Below, in pieces: positions 58,161 through 64,000 of a stretch of DNA of 64,000 bases (position 1 is the first letter of the stretch; each line of letters begins with the position of its first letter). A model generated the notes under the pieces. It had not been told where the DNA came from and searched no databases. It saw only the letters and a list, made by a program, of their open reading frames with translations. This stretch comes from Roseburia hominis. Lineage in GTDB: Bacteria > Bacillota > Clostridia > Lachnospirales > Lachnospiraceae. The position numbers were made by a program, and so were the translations under genes. The stretch is taken from the NCBI GenBank assembly GCA_040702975.1, contig CP159990.1, positions 1 to 64,000 on the forward strand, read 5' to 3'.

Positions 58161-58276
58161 TTTCAGAGCAGTCTCCCTGTTGCCAACAGCGTGCCGCGTT
58201 TTTGATAGAAGAATGCATTTGCAGGTTGCACTGCGCAGTCAACGGGATAAAAATCAGAAAAATAATTCGCCGTTTA

Positions 58277-58933
58277 TGTCTCCTTCAATTTGCCGTCCAA
58301 CATATAATCCGCACCTGGTACATATGAATAGAAATACGTATCCTCAATAGTATCTTTATTCCATTCATATTCTGTTGTCAAACTACTTTCAAGTAACTCC
58401 ACTTGTTCTTTTGTTGACAGTTTCAAATAATCTTGACTGTTTAAGCTCTTATCTGGATATACTTCACCTAAAAGTACGTCTACAAACCTTTGCACTTGTT
58501 CATTTTTTTCTCTCAGCGCAATATTTACCCACTCGTTTGTCTCAGTAATATCTTTGGGACATATAATCTCTATACCAACAATACCATCAATATATTTAGA
58601 ATCTGTTTCATAGGCTTCTTTAAACAATGTTCTAGCTTTTTCGACATCCGCATGAATTCCTAATCCTTTATAATACATATATGCCATATTATTTATTGCT
58701 TCTGGATTGGTTTCAACCTTTTCTATTTTGTAAATATTTATACAATTTCCAAAATTACCCGCATTATGTTCCAGGTATGCTTCATATAGCAATTCATATG
58801 TAGTCATCTTATCATAATCTTGTTGCATTTCTTTTAACGTAAAGTAATGCGTTAAACATGCACTGATGCCAACAACTATTATTTCAATTAAGACTGTCGG
58901 AAGATATTCCTTTAGCTTTTTATTATTTTTCAT
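58277..58933 (-). pseudogene. 5' part of a membrane-anchored TPR/Sel1-like gene split by the transposon
   Basis: The frame starts at ATG 58933 (GAGAGGAAAGCT upstream) and has one membrane helix (about 13-30), then helical repeats of Sel1/TPR type (NMAYMYYKGLGIHADVEKAR). It stops at a TAA supplied by the transposon end right after LDGKLKET. The rest lies at 54774-54572 in the same frame. Rejoined, the protein would be about 285 residues. An earlier ATG at 58981 has no ribosome binding site. Function unknown. Confidence 0.7.
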
Positions 58934-59107
58934 AGCTTTCCTCTCTAATTCAGTACGTAATATCTGCCAAAATATCCTCACCGACTCTCAGCCAGACGTT
59001 TCTTTATTCCATTTACTATGTCTTCAGTCTGATTGTCATGTCTAGGCTGGAATTCAATATATGGCAAATGCTTGTCCCCAATTTTAGACCTCCCGCCTAA
59101 CTAGAAC

Positions 59108-59472
59108 TTATATCCCCAGCATCTCAAACATCTCGCGCAGTTCTTTGGCATCAGCCAGGGTGTTCTTCCAGCCATCCTTCTTTAAGTCCACCTTCCACCC
59201 TGACTCAGTCTGCTTTACTTCAATCCCTTCTCCCTGAAGAAGCAGTCTCTGCAGATCCGGCGTCTCAAAAGCGTCGACCCCGCTCAGAATTCCGGAGGCG
59301 TTCACAATCCGGTGCGCAGGGGTCGCCTCCCCCGCCAGGTTCTTCCTCAAAGCATATCCCACCTGCCGGGAATTCTTCGGTTTCCCACAAAGAAGGGCAA
59401 GCTTCCGTAGGTTGCAGCCTTTCCCCGGGGAATTCTTTGGCATACCAATTCCAAACGTTTATAAAAATCCAT
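59108..59472 (-). pseudogene. Alkyltransferase-like (MGMT family) gene with a frameshift
   Basis: The 3' part encodes LCGKPKNSRQVGYALRKN, then TPAHRIVNASGILSG, the DNA-binding half of MGMT/ATL proteins; AHR replaces the Cys of PCHR, so it is of the non-catalytic ATL type that marks alkylated guanines for repair. The 5' part is in another frame: ATG at 59472, then MDFYKRLELVCQRIPRGK and AATYG. The frames meet at TACGGA-AGCTTGCC, where one base (as in CAG) is missing near 59404. The start is 5 bases after the SEC-C gene stop, with GGGAGAAAA upstream. An ATG at 59443 in the second frame could restart translation, giving 111 aa lacking the usual N-terminus. Confidence 0.82.
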
Positions 59473-59477
59473 GTGTC

Positions 59478-60593
59478 TTATTTTCTCCCACAGCATTTCT
59501 TATACTTTTTTCCACTACCGCAGGGACAGGGATCATTCGGATAAATTTTCTTATCCTTCACGATTGGTTTTTGCTTTTCATGCTCTTCCATATAATCCAT
59601 AAAACCACCGTCAAAATAATCCCCAAACGGATAGGAATCCTCATCCTCCCAGGTATCTTCCGGACCATACGTGAGCGGATCTTCTAACATCTTCCGGAAA
59701 AATTCATCACTTTTCTTCTTATAATCTTTCCCTTTTTCCTCATCTCCAAGTGACTCTAGCAGAATACCCGCGCGCATGAACCAATCCTGCGTATTATAAT
59801 CGCATTCCACGCCTTCCAGAACATTCACGATCACTTCCCGCGCCCTATCCTTCTGCTCTCTTGCCATCCAATGCAGTGCGCTCTCATATGCACACTCAAA
59901 ATTGTCCGGTTCCCTCGCAAGCCACTCTTCAAACCATCTGTCACTTTCCTCCAGTTTTTTCTGGGCCAGAAGCGCTTTTCCAATCTCAGCATTAAATGCG
60001 TTCGGGGCTGTCTCCTTCCACGCAAAGGTCTCTTTCACCTCTTTGCAAAATGTAATCAATTCCTCAAATTTTCCAGCCACAAAATAAGCCGTGGTCATAT
60101 CCTGCAGCCATTCCTCAAATTCATACTCAAAATCTGTCGCCTCATCTACTTCGAACAGTTCCGGTTTCTTATACGCATTGGCCACATTTCTTTTGACACG
60201 CTCCCACACAGGCAGCCATGCTGTCAGACATTTTTCCATCTCATGCCGGTCATAGAACCTCTGCCCTTCATCAAGGCCCTTTCTCACACCTTTCCAGATG
60301 TCTTCCTCGTCCGCATATAATTCCCGGTCCCACTTGTCCCCGTTAAGGAAATCCTCATCCAACATAGCTTCAAGCTGTCTGCGGTACTCTTTCTCATCGT
60401 ACTCTCTCTTCCCGTTTAGCATATCGTACATATTTTCAAGGAGAACTGCGCCGATCTTCTCCTTGGCCTGCCGCTCGCTGTATCCCCGGTCAAGGAGTTC
60501 CTCGTAAGCCTCCTTCACAAAGGTGCATTCCTCCATGCCGAGCTGATTCTCTACCACTTCCACAATCGTACTTTTTAACCTTTCATTTTCCAT
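59478..60593 (-). CDS. SEC-C metal-binding domain protein with helical repeats
   Basis: This 371-aa protein ends in a SEC-C zinc-binding motif ([17 protein letters not shown]), a short metal-binding module also found at the end of SecA. The rest is helical and acidic, likely TPR-like ([20 protein letters not shown], then [20 protein letters not shown]), with the start [20 protein letters not shown]. Function unknown; SEC-C tails usually mediate binding. The ATG at 60593 follows AGGAAAGGA. It is followed at once by the frameshifted ATL gene. Confidence 0.85.
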   Translation of the reverse strand: MENERLKSTIVEVVENQLGMEECTFVKEAYEELLDRGYSERQAKEKIGAVLLENMYDMLNGKREYDEKEYRRQLEAMLDEDFLNGDKWDRELYADEEDIWKGVRKGLDEGQRFYDRHEMEKCLTAWLPVWERVKRNVANAYKKPELFEVDEATDFEYEFEEWLQDMTTAYFVAGKFEELITFCKEVKETFAWKETAPNAFNAEIGKALLAQKKLEESDRWFEEWLAREPDNFECAYESALHWMAREQKDRAREVIVNVLEGVECDYNTQDWFMRAGILLESLGDEEKGKDYKKKSDEFFRKMLEDPLTYGPEDTWEDEDSYPFGDYFDGGFMDYMEEHEKQKPIVKDKKIYPNDPCPCGSGKKYKKCCGRK

Positions 60594-60725
60594 CTGTCGT
60601 CCTTTCCTGTCCGCGTATTTCAAACAGTGTGTTATTCTCTTCTAACCTCCATTCTAACACAGCTGTTTTATTATGGCTATGCTTTTATGACTATTGAGAA
60701 ATACGGTCAAAACAAGCGCCCTCCT

Positions 60726-62105
60726 CTATGGCACTACCCGGCTGATATCCCTCGGAAACAACGCGGCCAGCCGCACATTTTCCATCGCAAGAAGCCTTGC
60801 TGTAAAACGTTCCAACCCAAGCCCCAGACCTCCATGCGGAGGCAGTCCACACTTGTGCGCCATCAAATAACTCTCAAAATCCCGCACATTCATGCTGCGT
60901 TTCCTCATTTTCTCTATTTGCCCGGGAAACTCATGAATACGCTGCCCTCCGGTAGTCACCTCAAGCCCTCTGAATAACAAGTCAAAACTGCACGTCACCT
61001 CCGGATTTTCCATATCGTCCATCGCATAGAACGGTCTTTTTTCACTGGGATAATGAGTCACAAACACAAACTCGCTTCCCGTTTTCTTCTTCACCAGCTC
61101 ACAGAGCAGCTTTTCTTCCTCCGGTTCAAAATCCTTCCCATCCCGTATTTTTCTATTATACGCTCTTGCGACCCACTCCTTAGCCTCGGCAAACCGAAGC
61201 GCCGGGATGCTCCTCACCTCCGGTACGCGCACATGCAGAAGCTCCAGCTCCCTGCTATAATTCTCCTTCAAGTATGCCAGAGCACTTTGTATCATACAGG
61301 TCTCCATCTCCATAATCTCCTCGAAATTCCTGATATACCCCATCTCAAAATCCACACTGGTATACTCATTCAAATGCCGCGATGTGTCATGCTTTTCTGC
61401 GCGAAACACGGGTGCAATCTCGAAGACCCGTTCAAAAACTCCCACCATCATCTGCTTATAAAACTGGGGACTCTGCGCCAGATACGCCTCCTTTCCAAAA
61501 TAGTTCAGACGGAAAATATTTGCTCCCCCTTCTGCGCCTGCCGCCACAATCTTCGGCGTATGAATCTCCGTAAATCTCTCCTGGACCAGATACCTTCTAA
61601 ATCCCTCACATAACCCTGCCTGAATGCGAAAAATTGCCCGCTCCCTGTCATTTCTTAGCGTAACCGGCCGATAATCCAGTAAATGTTCAAGCGAAGTATC
61701 TACCCTTTTCTGGTTGATCACTACCGGTGAGGCCTCCTCCGGGACCGATAAAATCTCCACGTCCTTAATCTGAAGCTCATATCCGCCTCGCGCCCTTTCT
61801 TCCGGAACAACGGCTGCCGTAAGGATTACGCAGCTCTCCTGCACCAGCTTTTCCAGAGAAATGTCCGTGTACTCTTCACTGTACACGCACTGCACGATTT
61901 CCCGTTTTGTCCGAAGAAGCACGAAGGCAAAACCGCTCATTTTCCGGACTTTGTAAATGCTTCCGTGAATTCTGACGGTATGACCGATATACTGTGTTAA
62001 TTCCTCCGCCTCAACCTCTCTTGGCGAGACGCACTGCTCCCGGACATTTGTACTTAAAACATTCCCTGCCGTTCTATTTATAACCTTGATTTCTTCCATT
62101 TCCAT
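60726..62105 (-). CDS. aspS: Aspartate--tRNA ligase, archaeal-type (probably non-discriminating)
   Basis: This 459-aa class II synthetase has an N-terminal OB-fold (GHTVRIHGSIYKVRKMSGFA), motif 2 region (EIAPVFRAEKHDTSRHLNEY) and motif 3 (GLGLGLERFTARLL). It lacks the GAD insert of the usual bacterial AspRS (about 590 aa), so it is the archaeal/eukaryal short type that in some bacteria charges tRNA-Asn or both tRNAs. The N-terminus is about 25 residues longer than the shortest relatives. AGGAGG precedes the ATG. It is in a leading position after an S51 peptidase gene and a candidate ncRNA. Confidence 0.9.
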   Translation of the reverse strand: MEMEEIKVINRTAGNVLSTNVREQCVSPREVEAEELTQYIGHTVRIHGSIYKVRKMSGFAFVLLRTKREIVQCVYSEEYTDISLEKLVQESCVILTAAVVPEERARGGYELQIKDVEILSVPEEASPVVINQKRVDTSLEHLLDYRPVTLRNDRERAIFRIQAGLCEGFRRYLVQERFTEIHTPKIVAAGAEGGANIFRLNYFGKEAYLAQSPQFYKQMMVGVFERVFEIAPVFRAEKHDTSRHLNEYTSVDFEMGYIRNFEEIMEMETCMIQSALAYLKENYSRELELLHVRVPEVRSIPALRFAEAKEWVARAYNRKIRDGKDFEPEEEKLLCELVKKKTGSEFVFVTHYPSEKRPFYAMDDMENPEVTCSFDLLFRGLEVTTGGQRIHEFPGQIEKMRKRSMNVRDFESYLMAHKCGLPPHGGLGLGLERFTARLLAMENVRLAALFPRDISRVVP

Positions 62106-62273
62106 TTTGGTAATCCTCCTGAGATATATTTATATATTCAACGAACATTTGTAAACTGCAGTATATTACCTGCACTATATCTCTAAGGACATCGTCTCTA
62201 TGTCCCATACAATCACTTCCCTTCCCGGTTCCCGTATGGCACATCATTCTTGATTTTCCTGCCAACTTACTAT
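62106..62273. other. Intergenic region upstream of aspS
   Basis: About 170 bases without a supported gene. No T-box signature (TGGN bulge followed by terminator) was recognised here, unlike metG. Confidence 0.45.
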
Positions 62274-62365
62274 ACCTTGTGAAACGACCGAATGGCCATG
62301 CGGGATGCCCTTGGGTATACCTTATGAAACAGCCGAATGGCCATGCGGGATGCCCTTGGGTATGA
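62274..62365 (-). repeat. 46-bp intergenic repeat, two units
   Basis: Two units in reverse orientation (ataccttgtgaaacgaccg, then aatggccatgcgggatgcc), the same family as 28344-28520 and 38793-38890. Confidence 0.88.
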
Positions 62366-62425
62366 TTTCCGAACCAGCACGCCTCCGCACCTCCTTATAA
62401 ATAGGAAATTCATATAAAACGGCAA

Positions 62426-62469
62426 TAAAAAACCACACGGGTATATATTCAACTCTCTACCAGTGTGGT
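62426..62469 (-). terminator. Rho-independent terminator of the candidate ncRNA
   Basis: Arms ACCACAC (62469-62463) and GTGTGGT (62438-62432) with T6 following on the minus strand. Confidence 0.8.
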
Positions 62470-62656
62470 CTCCCGCCATCATACCAGGTTCATGCCCGGC
62501 ATCAGGTGTTCTATTTTTCCACACAGGCACAACGCGTCAAGCACTTGCGCCTGTAAAACACTCAGCCGCAAGTGCTGTCAATCGTCGTCCCTGTTCAGCT
62601 TAGTTAAGCAAACATTATGCATCATTTGAAACCAGCCCTTACCTTTCTTTTAGGAA
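62426..62656 (-). ncRNA. Candidate structured non-coding RNA
   Basis: On the minus strand a promoter-like TTGCAA (62693-62688) and TAATAT/TATAAT (62670-62662) lead into about 230 bases with no open reading frame of note. A long hairpin has inner arms GCACTTGCG/CGCAAGTGC and outer ACAGG-ACGACG/CGTTGT-CCTGT around a symmetric TTGACA/TTGACG internal loop; a second hairpin has CCGGG/CCTGG. It ends with ACCACAC/GTGTGGT and T6. A 6S-like rod is possible, but no known family was matched. Confidence 0.5.
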
Positions 62657-62706
62657 TAGGTATTATATTAGCATTGTTTTGAAAACTTTGCAAGGCTATT
62701 TTCTAA

Positions 62707-63501
62707 TTATTCTCCTCTTGCCATCTCCCACTCCCGGCTTTCCCCGTCTGAACAAATCTGCGTACACGCCCCATCACAAATCCAATAGCTTTCCCCATAT
62801 ACCTGCGGTTTTCCACCATTTTCATCATCGCGAATCATAATATAGCTCCCATCCGGCAGCGCACAAAAAGTTTTCCCCGCACTATCCGGGTAAATAATAT
62901 CCTCCAAAACACTTTTTCCATCCAGCATGCAATCCTTTAACATCTGAAAATGCGGCAGAATCATCACCTCCGTAAGTCCCAGACCCGGAAGAAATCTTTG
63001 ATAATTTTCATCAACACTCTCTCCTTCCTCCTCAGGTGCCGCGTAGACCACCTCCGCACTGTTCATGGTTCCTGCACTGATTCCGATCACAATCCCCTCA
63101 TATCCTGCTATCCTGCCTTTTAGCCCGATTTCCCGAAAGAAATGGTTCTGCGTAGGCACATGCCCGCCTGCCAGAATCAGCACATCAAAATTGCAGACTT
63201 TCTCTCCCATCTCTTCCCGCTTCCTATCGTCCCAGACCTCCATGGAAGCTGCCGGTAGCCCACTCATTTCAAAAGCCTCCCGCAAAATGCTCCGCATACC
63301 ATCATTCACCTCTATCGCAGCAGGATTTGAACTGATAAGCAAACATTTTGCACCGCTTTTCCAAATATTCTTCAACTTATCCACAAATTGATTCCTGTTA
63401 TCCAGCTCACAGGCGACCCGCCGCCCCTCCTCCTTATACGAACCACCCGGATTGCTTGTAAGAAATACGACTCTGCCCATTCCTTCTTCCTCTTTCAACA
63501 T
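62707..63501 (-). CDS. Peptidase S51 / type 1 glutamine amidotransferase-like protein
   Basis: This up to 264-aa protein matches the dipeptidase E (PepE)/cyanophycinase S51 family. The opening GRVVFLTSNPGGSYKEEGRR and SGAKCLLISSNP, the LILAGGHVPTQNHFF stretch and the nucleophile GISAGTMNSA (Ser in the elbow) followed by LGLTEVMILPHF and its His are characteristic. Substrates are usually short Asp-containing peptides. Start ambiguous: ATG at 63501 (GGAGGGG ten bases upstream) or 63480 (MGRVVF, nearer the family start). It lies 16 bases from the stop of the oxidoreductase gene, so both share a transcript. Confidence 0.85.
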   Translation of the reverse strand: MLKEEEGMGRVVFLTSNPGGSYKEEGRRVACELDNRNQFVDKLKNIWKSGAKCLLISSNPAAIEVNDGMRSILREAFEMSGLPAASMEVWDDRKREEMGEKVCNFDVLILAGGHVPTQNHFFREIGLKGRIAGYEGIVIGISAGTMNSAEVVYAAPEEEGESVDENYQRFLPGLGLTEVMILPHFQMLKDCMLDGKSVLEDIIYPDSAGKTFCALPDGSYIMIRDDENGGKPQVYGESYWICDGACTQICSDGESREWEMARGE

Positions 63502-63517
63502 TACTTTTCATCCCCTC

Positions 63518-64000
63518 CTACCTTATCCTGACCGGCATATTCTTCTCACTGGACTCGACGCTTGCGAACACTGCCTTCATCGCATTCAACACATCTTTTC
63601 CATCTATCTGAGGTCTCTTATCCTCCATAACAGCCTCCACAAAGGCGTCAATAATCCCTGATTTTCCCTGGTTTTGATCTATATCGTAGAAAATATTCTC
63701 TCCTTCCTTTGTACTGATAGAAATCGCATACCACGGGTCCTCATAAATCTTCATAATACCTTTCGTCCCATAAATACAAGTTGAATCATCATCCTCCCCA
63801 TAATAAGTCCAACTTGCCGTCATCGTTCCGACCACGCCATTTTCCAGTGTATAAATGCAGATTGCATTATCATCTACTCCTATCAAATTTCCTTCCGGGT
63901 CTCGTTTGTCCAATGTAGTGATTTTTGCAATTGTTTCAACAATCCTCGTATCCAGTAAATACTGGATCAGATCTGTTTTGTGCACTCCTAAATCCGCCAT
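63518..64000 (-). CDS. Gfo/Idh/MocA family oxidoreductase, C-terminal part (partial)
   Basis: The visible 160 residues begin at the window edge (ADLGVHKTDLIQYLLDTRIV), which is the second, substrate-binding domain of NAD(P)-dependent Gfo/Idh/MocA sugar or inositol dehydrogenases; the DLGVH..DL pattern is the usual C-terminal active-site segment. GVVGTMTASWTYYGEDDDST and the end IDAFVEAVMEDKRPQIDGKD are standard. The N-terminal Rossmann half lies outside the window. Substrate unknown. Confidence 0.85.
   Translation of the reverse strand: MADLGVHKTDLIQYLLDTRIVETIAKITTLDKRDPEGNLIGVDDNAICIYTLENGVVGTMTASWTYYGEDDDSTCIYGTKGIMKIYEDPWYAISISTKEGENIFYDIDQNQGKSGIIDAFVEAVMEDKRPQIDGKDVLNAMKAVFASVESSEKNMPVRIR

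Larger units (their letters stand above)
54775..58276 (+). mobile_element. 3.5-kb transposon with DDE transposase and AAA ATPase, inserted in a host gene
   Basis: Four plus-strand genes (DUF6431-like, DDE transposase, AAA ATPase, small protein) lie between two copies of TGTCTCCT (54767-54774 and 58277-58284), read as an 8-bp target duplication. The ends show weak inverted similarity (ACAGCAAATTA inside the left end, ACGGCGAATTA inside the right). The transposase plus ATPase design recalls Mu/IS21/Tn5053-like systems. The exact end bases are not certain. Confidence 0.75.

Noticed and set aside
60627..60977. Plus-strand open frame of 116 codons
   Set aside because: Mostly antisense to the aspS 3' end and without any start signal.
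62426..62656. tmRNA, RNase P RNA, SRP RNA or T-box
   Set aside because: None of the signature sequences (tag frame and CCA end, P4 helix core, GGAA-loop SRP core, T-box bulge) was found; kept only as an unassigned structured RNA.

Overview
The window looks like a chromosomal segment of a gut-type Clostridia bacterium, most likely a Lachnospiraceae relative. This is inferred from the mix of genes, strong AGGAGG-type ribosome binding sites, a T-box in front of the methionyl-tRNA synthetase, MacAB/BmrCD-type exporters and Rpn-family genes. No rRNA or tRNA gene and no CRISPR array was seen, and no species can be named from sequence alone. Most genes lie on the minus strand.

Layout. 1-1669: an IS1182-type insertion sequence beside a small HTH gene. 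2.1-6.2 kb: a DUF255 thioredoxin-like protein and a MATE pump, with two copies of a 164-bp structured element that each end in a terminator (candidate paired small RNAs). 6.2-18.9 kb: an M42 peptidase, then a carbohydrate locus (sugar ABC importer, GH2 beta-galactosidase, GH65 disaccharide phosphorylase, EamA transporter, beta-phosphoglucomutase, LacI regulator). It is headed by a clear promoter overlapped by two inverted operator-like sequences. Imported disaccharides would be hydrolysed or phosphorolysed, and beta-glucose-1-phosphate would enter glycolysis through PgmB.

19.1-24.8 kb holds the most interesting region: an apparent peptide-signalled RiPP locus. A 614-aa regulator with two HTH-TPR halves faces a 48-aa exported-peptide gene that overlaps its 3' end. 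A 61-bp palindrome separates that peptide gene from a divergent PqqD (RRE) - radical SAM/SPASM pair. The pair is followed by a 30-codon Cys-containing precursor gene with a perfect ribosome binding site, and then a one-chain ABC exporter. Reading these together as a quorum-controlled modified-peptide system is inference.

24.9-28.5 kb: three tandem copies of an Rpn (PD-(D/E)XK) gene, each with its own leader, then a 46-bp tandem intergenic repeat that recurs elsewhere in the window. 28.5-46.9 kb: a MarR-controlled heterodimeric ABC exporter, alpha/beta hydrolase, citrate synthase, AIM24-type protein, rsmA, tatD, a siderophore/cobalamin-type ABC importer ending with a CsoR regulator, and a MacAB-like efflux set. 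47-51.9 kb: an Rpn fragment, a two-component system whose response regulator carries an in-frame amber stop inside the recognition helix, and a C39-like peptidase. 52-64 kb: T-box-metG, a 3.5-kb transposon (DUF6431, DDE transposase, AAA ATPase, small protein) that has split a host TPR-like gene and left an 8-bp duplication, a frameshifted alkyltransferase-like gene, a SEC-C protein, an archaeal-type AspRS, a candidate structured ncRNA, an S51 peptidase and a partial Gfo/Idh/MocA oxidoreductase.
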